Shown: piece by piece, positions 25,634 through 33,719 of the stretch
Layout of the letters: each line of letters begins with the position of its first letter
Position numbering within the stretch: the stretch's first letter is position 1
Made by a program: the position numbers and the translations under genes
Notes under the pieces: model-generated
Seen by the model: the letters and a program-made list of their open reading frames with translations, nothing else
Databases searched by the model: none
Told to the model about the DNA's origin: nothing
NCBI RefSeq assembly: GCF_009905615.1
Contig: NZ_JAAAKW010000009.1
Coordinates: 62,001 to 126,000 of the forward strand
Reading direction: 5' to 3'
Length of the DNA: 64,000 nucleotides
Source of the DNA: Pseudomonas sp. SLFW
GTDB lineage: Bacteria > Pseudomonadota > Gammaproteobacteria > Pseudomonadales > Pseudomonadaceae

Positions 25634-26983
25634 ATGACCACTCGTATCTTGACCGGAATCACCACCACCGGTACGCCCCACTTGGGCAACTACGCCGGAG
25701 CCATTCGCCCGGCCATTGTCGCCAGCCGCCAGAGCGACGCTGATTCGTTCTATTTCCTGGCCGACTACCACGCCCTGATCAAATGTGATGACCCGCTGCG
25801 CATCCAGCGCTCGCGCCTGGAAATCGCCGCGACCTGGCTGGCGGCCGGTCTGGATGTCGATCGAGTGACCTTCTATCGCCAGTCCGACATCCCGGAAATC
25901 CCGGAACTGACCTGGCTGCTGACCTGCGTGGCGGGTAAAGGCCTGCTCAACCGCGCCCATGCTTACAAAGCGTCGGTGGACAAGAACGTCGAAGCCGGTG
26001 AAGACCCGGATGCGGGCATCACCATGGGCTTGTTCAGCTACCCGGTGTTGATGGCGGCCGACATCCTGATGTTCAACGCGCATCAAGTGCCTGTGGGGCG
26101 CGACCAGATTCAGCACGTTGAAATGGCCCGCGACATCGGCCAGCGTTTCAACCACCTGTTCGGCCAGGGCAAAGAGTTCTTCGTCATGCCGGAAGCGCTG
26201 ATCGAGGAAAGCGTGGCGACACTGCCAGGCCTCGACGGTCGCAAGATGTCGAAGAGCTACGACAACACCATTCCGCTGTTCAGCAACGCGAAGGAGATGA
26301 AGGACGCGATCTCGCGCATCGTCACCGACTCGCGCCTGCCAGGCGAAGCCAAGGACCCGGACAACTCGCACCTGTTCACCTTGTACCAGGCGTTCGCCAG
26401 CAAGGCCCAGAGCGACGAATTCCGTGCCGACCTGCTGCAAGGTCTGGGCTGGGGCGACGCCAAGCAGCGTCTGTTCCAGTTGCTCGACAGCGAGCTGGGC
26501 GAGGCCCGTGAGAACTACCATCGTCTGATTGAACGCCCGGCGGATCTGGAAGACATTCTGTTGGCCGGTGCTCAGAAGGCTCGTCGTATTGCTACGCCGT
26601 TCCTGGGCGAACTGCGCGAAGCGGTGGGCTTGCGTTCCTTCCGCGAGACCACGCAAACCGTTGCCGCGACCAAGAAGAAAGCCAGCAAGGGCGCACGCTT
26701 CGTCAGTTTCCGTGAAGACGACGGCAGCTTCCGTTTCCGCCTGTTGGCCGCCGATGGCGAGCAACTGCTGCTGTCGCGCAATTTTGCAGACGGCAAGGCT
26801 GCGGGCGCGGTGACCAAACAGCTGCAACAAGGCGGCGCGCTGGACATTCGGACAGAAGGCAACGGCTTCACGGTGTGGCTGGAAGGGGCATGTGTCGCCG
26901 ACAGTCCGACCTTTGCTGACGCCACTGCCCGCGACGCTGCGGTCGAGAGCCTGAAACTGGCCCTGACGCCACAACAGGATTAA
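25634..26983 (+). CDS. trpS: Tryptophanyl-tRNA synthetase TrpS
   Basis: A 449-residue class I aminoacyl-tRNA synthetase. The HIGH-like signature is PHLGN (15-19) and the KMSKS loop is at 204-208. It charges tRNA-Trp. It is longer than E. coli TrpS (334 residues) because of a C-terminal extension from about residue 335; this extra domain (KKKASKGARFVSFREDDGSF...) is known in Pseudomonas TrpS. It follows the hydrolase by 28 bases and ends in a terminator-like hairpin at 26996-27026. Confidence 0.96.
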   Translation: MTTRILTGITTTGTPHLGNYAGAIRPAIVASRQSDADSFYFLADYHALIKCDDPLRIQRSRLEIAATWLAAGLDVDRVTFYRQSDIPEIPELTWLLTCVAGKGLLNRAHAYKASVDKNVEAGEDPDAGITMGLFSYPVLMAADILMFNAHQVPVGRDQIQHVEMARDIGQRFNHLFGQGKEFFVMPEALIEESVATLPGLDGRKMSKSYDNTIPLFSNAKEMKDAISRIVTDSRLPGEAKDPDNSHLFTLYQAFASKAQSDEFRADLLQGLGWGDAKQRLFQLLDSELGEARENYHRLIERPADLEDILLAGAQKARRIATPFLGELREAVGLRSFRETTQTVAATKKKASKGARFVSFREDDGSFRFRLLAADGEQLLLSRNFADGKAAGAVTKQLQQGGALDIRTEGNGFTVWLEGACVADSPTFADATARDAAVESLKLALTPQQD

Positions 26984-26995
26984 TTGCCATTACAG

Positions 26996-27026
26996 CGGGC
27001 CATCGCTACAGTGGCGGCCCGTTTTT
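26996..27026 (+). terminator. Rho-independent terminator after trpS
   Basis: CGGGCC and GGCCCG pair around a 14-base loop, followed by TTTTT. It lies immediately before zapE, so zapE may depend on read-through or its own promoter. Confidence 0.7.
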
Positions 27027-27044
27027 GCTCCCTAGCTAAAGACC

Positions 27045-28139
27045 ATGACGCCCCTAGAAAGCTACCAGAACGACCTTAAAAAGCCCGAATTCTTCCACGA
27101 TGCCGCTCAGGAAAACGCTGTGCGCCATCTGCAGCGTCTGTACGACGATCTGGTCGCAGCACATGAAAACAAGCCTGGCCTGTTCGGCAAGCTGTTCGGC
27201 AAGAAAGAAGTCACGGTGATCAAGGGCCTGTATTTCTGGGGCGGCGTAGGCCGTGGCAAGACGTACCTGGTCGACACCTTTTTCGAAGCGCTGCCGTTTC
27301 AAGACAAGATGCGCACGCACTTTCACCGCTTCATGAAGCGTGTGCACGAAGAAATGAAGAACCTCAAGGGTGAGAAGAACCCGCTGACGCTGATCGCCAA
27401 GCAGTTCGCGGGCGAGGCTCGGGTCATCTGCTTCGACGAATTCTTCGTCTCCGACATCACCGACGCCATGATCCTCGGCACGCTGATGGAAGAGCTGTTC
27501 AAGAACGGCGTAACGCTGGTGGCCACCTCGAACATCGTGCCGGACGGTCTTTATAAGGACGGTCTGCAACGTGCGCGTTTCCTGCCTGCCATCGCGCTGA
27601 TCAAGCAGAACACCGACATCGTCAACGTCGACAGCGGCGTGGACTATCGTCTGCGTCACCTGGAGCAGGCCGAGCTGTTTCACTTCCCGTTGAACGAGGC
27701 GGCCCAGGACAGCATGCGCAAAAGCTTCCGCGCGCTGACCCCGGAATGCACCAAGGCCATTGAAAACGATGTGTTGATCATCGAAAACCGCCAGATCAAA
27801 GCGTTGCGCACCTGCGATGACGTGGCCTGGTTCGACTTCCGTGAGCTGTGCGACGGCCCGCGTAGCCAGAACGACTACATCGAACTCGGCAAGATCTTCC
27901 ACGCCGTGCTGCTCAGTGGTGTGGAGCAGATGAGCGTCACCACCGACGACATCGCTCGCCGCTTCATCAACATGGTCGACGAGTTCTACGACCGCAACGT
28001 CAAGTTGATCATTTCGGCCGAAGTCGAGCTGAAAGACCTCTACACCGGCGGACGCCTGAATTTCGAATTCCAGCGCACGCTGAGCCGGTTGCTGGAAATG
28101 CAGTCCCACGAGTTTTTGTCGCGCGCACATAAACCTTAG
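27045..28139 (+). CDS. zapE: Cell division ATPase ZapE (AFG1-like)
   Basis: A 364-residue AFG1/ZapE-family AAA ATPase with Walker A GGVGRGKT (66-73) and Walker B RVICFDEFFVSDI. In E. coli ZapE is recruited late to the Z ring and destabilises FtsZ polymers. The mitochondrial homologue AFG1/LACE1 acts in protein quality control. The start MTPLESYQNDLKKP matches family N-termini. It is 18 bases beyond the trpS terminator. Confidence 0.93.
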   Translation: MTPLESYQNDLKKPEFFHDAAQENAVRHLQRLYDDLVAAHENKPGLFGKLFGKKEVTVIKGLYFWGGVGRGKTYLVDTFFEALPFQDKMRTHFHRFMKRVHEEMKNLKGEKNPLTLIAKQFAGEARVICFDEFFVSDITDAMILGTLMEELFKNGVTLVATSNIVPDGLYKDGLQRARFLPAIALIKQNTDIVNVDSGVDYRLRHLEQAELFHFPLNEAAQDSMRKSFRALTPECTKAIENDVLIIENRQIKALRTCDDVAWFDFRELCDGPRSQNDYIELGKIFHAVLLSGVEQMSVTTDDIARRFINMVDEFYDRNVKLIISAEVELKDLYTGGRLNFEFQRTLSRLLEMQSHEFLSRAHKP

Positions 28140-28141
28140 AA

Positions 28142-28313
28142 GCAGCTGCGAGTTTTGAGCTGCAAGCTGCAAGAGGGCGCGGTGATTCTTCTGTAATCTT
28201 CTGTCATGCCGACGGTAGCGATTTTCGGACGCTACCGTCGATTGGCCGGACAGATTCGGCGAACCCACTGCTGATCCCTCTTGCAGCTTGAAGCTCGCAG
28301 CTTGAAGCTGCTC
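28142..28313. repeat. Long interrupted inverted repeat with inner hairpin
   Basis: The arms (28142-28177 and 28275-28313) are built of AGCTGCAAGCTGCAAG and its complement CTTGCAGCTTGAAGCT with internal direct repeats, and are nearly complementary over ~30 bases. Between them lies GACGGTAGCG-N9-CGCTACCGTC (28211-28239). This differs in sequence from the four REPIN copies but has the same two-arm layout. It fills the space between the convergent zapE and glxA-like gene and may help terminate both. Confidence 0.65.
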
Positions 28314-29309
28314 TTAGGCCGCCTGCTGGAACTGCTGCCGATACTGATTTGGCGACAGCTCGGTATGTTGCCGGAACAGCCGTGCGAAGAAGCTCGCGTC
28401 GTCGTAGCCGACTTCATAGCTGATGGTTTTGATGCTTTTGCGCGAGCCCGACAGCAGGCCTTTCGCCGTTTCGATGCGCAGGCGTTGCAGGTAGTGCAGC
28501 GGCTTGTCGCCGGTAGCGGTCTGGAAGCGGCGCATGAAGTTGCGAATGCTCATGCCGTGTTCCCGCGCCACGTCTTCGAAACGGAATTTGTCGGCGAAAT
28601 GCTCTTCGAGCCAGTGCTGGATTTGCAGGATGATCACGTCCTGGTGCAGCTTCTGCCCGCCAAACCCCATCCGACCCGGTGAGTAGCTGCGCTGCACTTC
28701 GTACAGAATGTCGCGGGCCACGGTCTGTGCCACGTTGGCGCCGCAGAAGCGCTCGATCAGATAGATGTACAGATCGCACGCCGAAATCGTGCCGCCTGCG
28801 CAATACAGGTTGTCGGCGTCGGTCAGGTGCTTTTCCTGATTGAGCAGGACGTTCGGGAAACGCTCGGCGAACTCATTGAAGAAACGCCAGTAGGTGGTGG
28901 CCTCCTTGCCATCCAGCAGGCCAGATTCAGCCAGCCAGAACACACCGCTGGCTTCACCGCACAGCACGGCGCCCCGGGCATGTTGCCCCCGAAGCCACGG
29001 CAAAATCTGCGGGTAGCGAGCGCGCAAGGTGTCGAAATTGTCGACGAAGGCGGGGAGGATGATGATGTCGGCGTTTTCGAGCGCGCCGTCCACGGGCAAC
29101 ACGACTTCACTGAAGCTGCGCACCTGTTGCCCGTCGGGGCTGACGAGGCGGGTTTCAAACGCGGCTTTGAGGCCCTGGCCCAGCTGTTTGCCGTAGCGCA
29201 GGCTGGCCAGATGGAAGAAGTCCTTGGCCTGGGTCAGTGTGGAGGCGAAGATCCCGTCGATCGCGAGGATGCTGACGCGCCGCAACGGCACGTTTTGTTG
29301 AATAGACAT
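28314..29309 (-). CDS. GlxA-type AraC-family regulator with DJ-1/PfpI domain
   Basis: A 331-residue protein: residues ~10-180 form a class I glutamine-amidotransferase-like (DJ-1/PfpI) domain and residues ~225-325 an AraC/XylS DNA-binding domain with two helix-turn-helix units. Conserved end EVGYDDASFFARLFRQHTELSPNQYR is the AraC signature. Such regulators often control nearby amine, carnitine or acyl-CoA catabolism genes. It is divergent from an acyl-CoA dehydrogenase at 29456, which could be a target; this is inference. Confidence 0.88.
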   Translation of the reverse strand: MSIQQNVPLRRVSILAIDGIFASTLTQAKDFFHLASLRYGKQLGQGLKAAFETRLVSPDGQQVRSFSEVVLPVDGALENADIIILPAFVDNFDTLRARYPQILPWLRGQHARGAVLCGEASGVFWLAESGLLDGKEATTYWRFFNEFAERFPNVLLNQEKHLTDADNLYCAGGTISACDLYIYLIERFCGANVAQTVARDILYEVQRSYSPGRMGFGGQKLHQDVIILQIQHWLEEHFADKFRFEDVAREHGMSIRNFMRRFQTATGDKPLHYLQRLRIETAKGLLSGSRKSIKTISYEVGYDDASFFARLFRQHTELSPNQYRQQFQQAA

Positions 29310-29455
29310 AATCTGTTGTTCTTATATGGGAAAGTGGTCAAGCAACGGCGTGATCGTCTTATTTTTTGTCGGATGTGTCCAGTGTCGTCGTCAATCGACA
29401 CGGCATACGCTCTCGCAGCAACCCTGTCCGACAATCCCTCACGCCAAGGTGTCCC

Positions 29456-30592
29456 ATGCTTCCAAGAACGCTCTTCAGCTCCGAGCATGAGCTTTTCCGC
29501 GACAGCGTCCGCAGGTTTCTGGAACAGGAAGCCGCGCCGTTTCACGCGCAATGGGAGAAGCAAGGACACATTGACCGCACGCTCTGGAACCGCGCGGGAG
29601 AGCAGGGCATGTTGTGCTCGCACCTGCCTGAGGAATACGGCGGCATGGCCGCTGACTTTCTCTACACCACGGTCGTGATCGAAGAAATCTACCGACTCGG
29701 CCTGACCGGCATCGGATTTTCCCTGCATTCGGACATCGTCGCGCCCTATCTCCTGCATTACGGCAGCGAGGCGCTGAAGCAGAAATATTTACCGAAGATG
29801 GTCTCGGGCGAGATCGTAACGGCCATCGCGATGACCGAACCGGGCGCGGGCTCTGACCTGCAAGGGGTGAAGACTACGGCGGTGCTGGACGGCGACGAGT
29901 ACGTCATCAACGGCTCCAAGACCTTCATCACCAATGGTTTTCTCGCGGACCTGGTGATCGTCGTCGCCAAAACCGATCCCAAAGCGGGTGCGAAGGGCAC
30001 CAGCCTGTTTCTGGTGGAGGCGGGCACGCCAGGCTTCGAGAAGGGCAAGCGCCTGGAAAAAGTCGGCATGAAGGCTCAGGACACGTCGGAGCTGTTCTTT
30101 CAGGACGTCCGCGTGCCCAAGGAAAATCTGCTGGGCCAGTCGGGAATGGGCTTCGCGTACCTGATGCAGGAGTTGCCCCAAGAGCGCCTGACCGTGGCCA
30201 TTGGCGCGATTGCCTCGGCCGAGGCGGCGTTGCAGTGGACGCTGGACTACACCCGTGAGCGCAAGGCGTTCGGACAGGCGATTGCCGATTTTCAGAACAC
30301 CCGATTCAAGCTGGCGGAAATCGCCACCGAAGTGCAGATCGGCCGGGTCTTCGTTGATCGCTGTTTGGAATTGCACCTGGGAGGCAAGCTGGATGTCCCT
30401 ACGGCGGCAATGGCCAAGTACTGGGCGACAGACCTGCAGTGCAAGGTGCTCGACGAATGCGTGCAGCTGCATGGCGGTTACGGCTTCATGTGGGAATACC
30501 CGATTGCACGGGCGTGGGCGGATGCGCGGGTGCAGCGGATTTACGCCGGAACCAACGAGATCATGAAGGAGATCATTGCGAGGTCTTTGTAA
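29456..30592 (+). CDS. Acyl-CoA dehydrogenase family protein
   Basis: A 378-residue flavoprotein with the N-terminal helical, middle beta and C-terminal helical domains of acyl-CoA dehydrogenases. Visible signatures are AIAMTEPGAGSDLQGVKT and the C-terminal QLHGGYGFMWEYPIARAWADARVQRIYAGTNEIM. The expected catalytic base Glu in the C-terminal third cannot be checked reliably by eye. It would oxidise an acyl-CoA with FAD, passing electrons to ETF; chain length is unknown. Start chosen because AAGGTGTCCC precedes the ATG; the longer frame from 29366 covers the divergent promoter. Confidence 0.9.
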   Translation: MLPRTLFSSEHELFRDSVRRFLEQEAAPFHAQWEKQGHIDRTLWNRAGEQGMLCSHLPEEYGGMAADFLYTTVVIEEIYRLGLTGIGFSLHSDIVAPYLLHYGSEALKQKYLPKMVSGEIVTAIAMTEPGAGSDLQGVKTTAVLDGDEYVINGSKTFITNGFLADLVIVVAKTDPKAGAKGTSLFLVEAGTPGFEKGKRLEKVGMKAQDTSELFFQDVRVPKENLLGQSGMGFAYLMQELPQERLTVAIGAIASAEAALQWTLDYTRERKAFGQAIADFQNTRFKLAEIATEVQIGRVFVDRCLELHLGGKLDVPTAAMAKYWATDLQCKVLDECVQLHGGYGFMWEYPIARAWADARVQRIYAGTNEIMKEIIARSL

Positions 30593-30635
30593 CTGCGGGG
30601 TAAGCGGGCTCGGGTGGAACGGTTGCTGTGAAACC

Positions 30636-30727
30636 CTGTGGGAGCGAATTCATTCGCGATTCGGTGGTACATCCAACAGATGAGTATCGGATGAACAGGC
30701 CTCTCGCGAATGAATTCGCTCCCACAG
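30636..30727. repeat. REPIN-like inverted repeat, copy 3 (spacer type B)
   Basis: Perfect outer arms (CTGTGGGAGCGAATTCATTCGCGA and its reverse complement). The spacer resembles copy 2 (CATCCAACAG...TCGGATGAACAGG) and keeps the inner inverted repeat with one mismatch. It lies between the convergent acyl-CoA dehydrogenase and aldo/keto reductase. Confidence 0.85.
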
Positions 30728-30753
30728 TGGTTAGTCAGCGTCTGCGAGTGAGC

Positions 30754-31791
30754 TTACGGCGCAGGGTTCGGCTGATCCTTGTGAATCGCCTCGATCCCCG
30801 CCAACACTTCCTCCGACAGCACCAACTCTGCGCTCGCCAGGTTGCTGTCCAGCTGCTCCAGCGTGGTGGCGCCGATGATGTTGCTGGTCACGAACGCACG
30901 GCTGGTCACAAACGCCAGCGCCATTTGCGCCGGGTCCAGACCATGCTCACGGGCCAGTGCGACGTAGCGGGCGCAGGCCGCCTCCGATTGCGGGTTGAAG
31001 TAGCGGGTGAAACGGCTGTAGAGGCTCAGGCGGCCTTTCGCTGGGCGGGCGCCGTTGGCGTATTTGCCCGACAGCAAACCAAACGCCAGCGGCGAATAGG
31101 CCAACAGACCGCATTGCTCGCGAATGGCAACCTCTGCCAGACCTACTTCAAAGCTGCGGTTGAGCAAGTTGTACGGGTTCTGGATGGACACCGGGCGCGC
31201 CAGACCATGAGCGTCGGATTCTGCCAGGTACTTCATCGTGCCCCACGGCGTTTCATTGGACAGGCCGACGTGGCGGATCTTGCCCGCTTTCACCTGCTCG
31301 TCAAGCACCTGAAGGGTTTCCAGCAGCGGGGTGAAGGTTTCATCGCTGTGGGTGTAGCCCAATTTGCCGAAGAAGTTGGTGCTGCGCTCCGGCCAGTGCA
31401 GCTGGTACAGGTCCAGATAGTCGGTTTGCAGGCGTTTCAGGCTGGCATCCACGGCGGCCACGATGTGGTCACGGTTGAATTTCAGATGGCCGTCGCGGAT
31501 GTAATCGATGCCGTTGCCGGGACCGGCAATCTTGCTGGCGAGGATCCAGTCGGCGCGATCACCGCTTTTCTTGAACCAGTTACCGATGATGATTTCGGTG
31601 CTGGCGTAGGTTTCTTTCTTGGGTGGGACCGGGTACATCTCGGCGGTATCCATGAAATTGATACCGGCATCTTTGGCCCGCTGGATCTGGGCGAAGGCCT
31701 CGGACTCGCTGTTTTGCTCGCCCCAGGTCATCGTGCCGAGGCAGATAGCGCTGACATTCAGGTCGGTTCTGCCCAGTTTGCGATAGTCCAT
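30754..31791 (-). CDS. NADP(H)-dependent aldo/keto reductase (Tas-like)
   Basis: A 345-residue aldo/keto reductase TIM barrel. Visible features are the DTAEMYP segment with the catalytic Asp/Tyr, LASKI with the catalytic Lys, and LDLYQLHWP with the His. The IGATTLEQL segment near the C-terminus binds NADP. It is closest to the Tas-type group. The substrate is unknown. The ATG follows AAAGGAGAG; an upstream in-frame extension of 36 codons lacks such a site. Convergent with the acyl-CoA dehydrogenase. Confidence 0.9.
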   Translation of the reverse strand: MDYRKLGRTDLNVSAICLGTMTWGEQNSESEAFAQIQRAKDAGINFMDTAEMYPVPPKKETYASTEIIIGNWFKKSGDRADWILASKIAGPGNGIDYIRDGHLKFNRDHIVAAVDASLKRLQTDYLDLYQLHWPERSTNFFGKLGYTHSDETFTPLLETLQVLDEQVKAGKIRHVGLSNETPWGTMKYLAESDAHGLARPVSIQNPYNLLNRSFEVGLAEVAIREQCGLLAYSPLAFGLLSGKYANGARPAKGRLSLYSRFTRYFNPQSEAACARYVALAREHGLDPAQMALAFVTSRAFVTSNIIGATTLEQLDSNLASAELVLSEEVLAGIEAIHKDQPNPAP

Positions 31792-31947
31792 CTGGCTCTC
31801 CTTTAGAAAACAGCCATAAAAGCAGGTTGAAATTTTTTTCGCAATCTGGATAATTCCGCGTCTCTTTGTCGTGGGAGTGATGCCCCGCCACACAGACACC
31901 GCTGCGATCGAACGCGCTGACCCGAGCCCCCTATAGCGTTCGTGCCC

Positions 31948-32030
31948 GGCGGCCTTTGACTTGTCAAAGACCGTACTAATGAGTATGCTCCGCCGTCTAT
32001 TTTTCAGGGCGGCCTTTGAGGCTATAAAGA
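31948..32030 (+). promoter_or_regulatory. rplM: rplM leader with repeated GGCGGCCTTTGA motif
   Basis: The 12-base motif GGCGGCCTTTGA occurs at 31948-31959, overlapping the promoter, and again 60 bases later at 32008-32019, just before the rplM ATG. The first copy runs into the palindrome TTTGAC-TT-GTCAAA (31955-31968). The repeats could serve autoregulation by a ribosomal protein or a transcription factor; this is inference. Confidence 0.4.
31961..31989 (+). promoter_or_regulatory. rplM: Sigma70-type promoter for rplM-rpsI
   Basis: TTGTCA (31961-31966), a 17-base spacer and TATGCT (31984-31989), about 40 bases before the rplM start codon. A second possible -35 (TTGACT, 31956) is too far away. 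Confidence 0.6.
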
Positions 32031-32459
32031 ATGAAAACTTTTACCGCTAAACCGGAAACAGTAAAGCGCGACTGGTTCGTCGTCGATGCTGCTGGTCAGA
32101 CCCTGGGTCGTCTGGCCACTGAGATCGCGAGCCGTCTGCGTGGCAAACACAAGCCGGAATACACTCCGCACGTCGACACTGGCGACTACATCGTCGTGAT
32201 CAACGCTGAGCAAATCCGCGTCACTGGTGCCAAGACCACCGACAAGATCTACTACTCTCACTCCGGTTTCCCGGGCGGGATCAAGTCGATCAACTTTGAA
32301 AAGCTGATCGCCAAAGCTCCTGAGCGCGTGATCGAGACCGCGGTCAAAGGCATGCTGCCCAAGAACCCGCTGGGTCGCGACATGTATCGTAAGCTGAAAG
32401 TCTATGCGGGCGCTGCACACCCTCATACTGCTCAGCAGCCCCAAGAACTGAAGTTTTAA
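32031..32459 (+). CDS. rplM: 50S ribosomal protein L13
   Basis: A 142-residue L13 starting MKTFTAKPETVKRDWFVVDAAG, with the conserved GRLATEIA, GDYIVVINAE and KGMLPKNPLGR motifs. It binds 23S rRNA early in 50S assembly. It is followed after 14 bases by rpsI; the L13-S9 pair is conserved across bacteria. Expression probably responds to growth rate from the strong upstream promoter. Confidence 0.98.
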   Translation: MKTFTAKPETVKRDWFVVDAAGQTLGRLATEIASRLRGKHKPEYTPHVDTGDYIVVINAEQIRVTGAKTTDKIYYSHSGFPGGIKSINFEKLIAKAPERVIETAVKGMLPKNPLGRDMYRKLKVYAGAAHPHTAQQPQELKF

Positions 32460-32473
32460 CGGAATAGTTCATT

Positions 32474-32866
32474 ATGTCGGCGACTCAAAATTACGGCACT
32501 GGCCGTCGCAAGACCGCAACCGCACGCGTTTTCCTGCGTCCAGGTACCGGTAACATCTCCATCAACAACCGCTCGCTGGATTCGTTCTTCGGTCGCGAAA
32601 CTGCCCGCATGGTAGTTCGTCAGCCGCTGGAACTGACCGAGACTGTTGAAAAATTCGACATCTACGTCACCGTCATCGGCGGCGGTGTGAGTGGTCAAGC
32701 TGGCGCAATCCGCCACGGTATCACCCGCGCTCTGATGTCCTACGACGAAACCCTGCGTAGCGCACTGCGCAAAGCAGGCTTCGTGACTCGCGATGCTCGT
32801 GAAGTTGAACGTAAGAAAGTCGGTCTGCGTAAAGCGCGTAAGCGTCCGCAGTACTCGAAGCGTTAA
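32474..32866 (+). CDS. rpsI: 30S ribosomal protein S9
   Basis: A 130-residue S9 with the GTGRRKTATARVFL start and the basic C-terminal tail ending RKRPQYSKR, which reaches the anticodon loop of P-site tRNA. A rho-independent terminator follows within 20 bases, so rplM-rpsI is a two-gene operon separate from petABC. Confidence 0.98.
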   Translation: MSATQNYGTGRRKTATARVFLRPGTGNISINNRSLDSFFGRETARMVVRQPLELTETVEKFDIYVTVIGGGVSGQAGAIRHGITRALMSYDETLRSALRKAGFVTRDAREVERKKVGLRKARKRPQYSKR

Positions 32867-32884
32867 TTCGCTTTCGTTCAAAAA

Positions 32885-32921
32885 GAACGCTCAGTTTCCT
32901 CAAGGAACTGGGCGTTTTTTT
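32885..32921 (+). terminator. Rho-independent terminator after rpsI
   Basis: AACGCTCAGTT pairs with AACTGGGCGTT (one G-T pair) around a 9-base loop and is followed by a run of seven T. Confidence 0.88.
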
Positions 32922-32987
32922 ATGGACGTCTATTATTCAGTGTGACGAGACGAATCATCCGTGGGCGCCGCGTTATACAAGGCCTCC

Positions 32988-33101
32988 CGGTTTAAACCGA
33001 AAGGTAATCCCCTTTTGACCAGGAGGGGCGTTGGTTACCCATCGGCAGGACGTTTGGCAGCTAGATAATAATGCACAGGGAAGCCTGACCAAGCGGGCTT
33101 C
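32988..33101 (+). promoter_or_regulatory. petA: Structured region upstream of petA
   Basis: Three inverted repeats: the perfect palindrome CGGTTTAAACCG (32988-32999); GGTAA/TTACC with nested CCCCT/AGGGG (33003-33039); and GAAGCC-N10-GGCTTC (33080-33101) ending 16 bases before the petA ribosome site. An AT-rich TAGATAATAAT lies between the last two. The palindrome could be an operator and the others leader RNA structure. Confidence 0.45.
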
Positions 33102-33125
33102 TACAAGCTGATGGGAGAGGACGGA

Positions 33126-33719
33126 ATGAGCAATGACGGCGTGAATGCAGGCCGGCGTCGCTTCCTCGTCGCAGCCACCTCTGTGGTGGGCGCCGCAGGA
33201 GCGGTTGGAGCTGCGGTCCCGTTCGTGGGGTCATGGTTCCCCAGCGCGAAGGCCAAGGCGGCAGGCGCGCCCGTCAAGGTCAACGTCAGCAAGATTGAGC
33301 CGGGTCAGCAAATGATCGCGGAGTGGCGCGGGCAGCCCGTATTCATCGTCCACCGCACCCCTGAAATCCTCAGCAATCTGGGCAAGCTCACCGATCAGCT
33401 GTCTGACCCGGAATCCAAAAATTCAACCCAGCCCGCCTATGTTGACCCGGTCGTTCGCTCGATCAAGCCGGAAATGCTGTTGCTGATCGGGATTTGCACC
33501 CACCTCGGTTGTTCTCCGACCTTTCGCCCGGAAATCGCCCCGGCTGACCTGGGCAAGGACTGGGTGGGCGGTTATTTCTGCCCTTGTCACGGCTCCCATT
33601 ACGACCTGGCCGGACGCGTCTACAAGGCGCAACCTGCACCGCTGAATTTGCCAGTGCCGCCGCATTCCTACGAGTCGGACTCAATCATCGTCATTGGTGT
33701 CGATCAGGAGAAAGCGTAA
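33126..33719 (+). CDS. petA: Ubiquinol-cytochrome c reductase Rieske iron-sulfur subunit
   Basis: A 197-residue protein with a twin-arginine-type N-terminus (GRRRFLVAATS at about 9-19) leading a hydrophobic anchor, and a periplasmic Rieske domain with cluster ligands in CTHLGCS and CPCHGSH. It accepts electrons from ubiquinol at the Qo site and passes them to cytochrome c1. GGGAGAGG before the ATG at 33126 decides the start over an in-frame ATG at 33111. The stop overlaps petB (TAATG). Confidence 0.97.
   Translation: MSNDGVNAGRRRFLVAATSVVGAAGAVGAAVPFVGSWFPSAKAKAAGAPVKVNVSKIEPGQQMIAEWRGQPVFIVHRTPEILSNLGKLTDQLSDPESKNSTQPAYVDPVVRSIKPEMLLLIGICTHLGCSPTFRPEIAPADLGKDWVGGYFCPCHGSHYDLAGRVYKAQPAPLNLPVPPHSYESDSIIVIGVDQEKA

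Noticed and set aside
29310..29455. Extension of the acyl-CoA dehydrogenase into the divergent promoter
   Set aside because: The upstream residues are not family-like, and AAGGTG precedes the later ATG.
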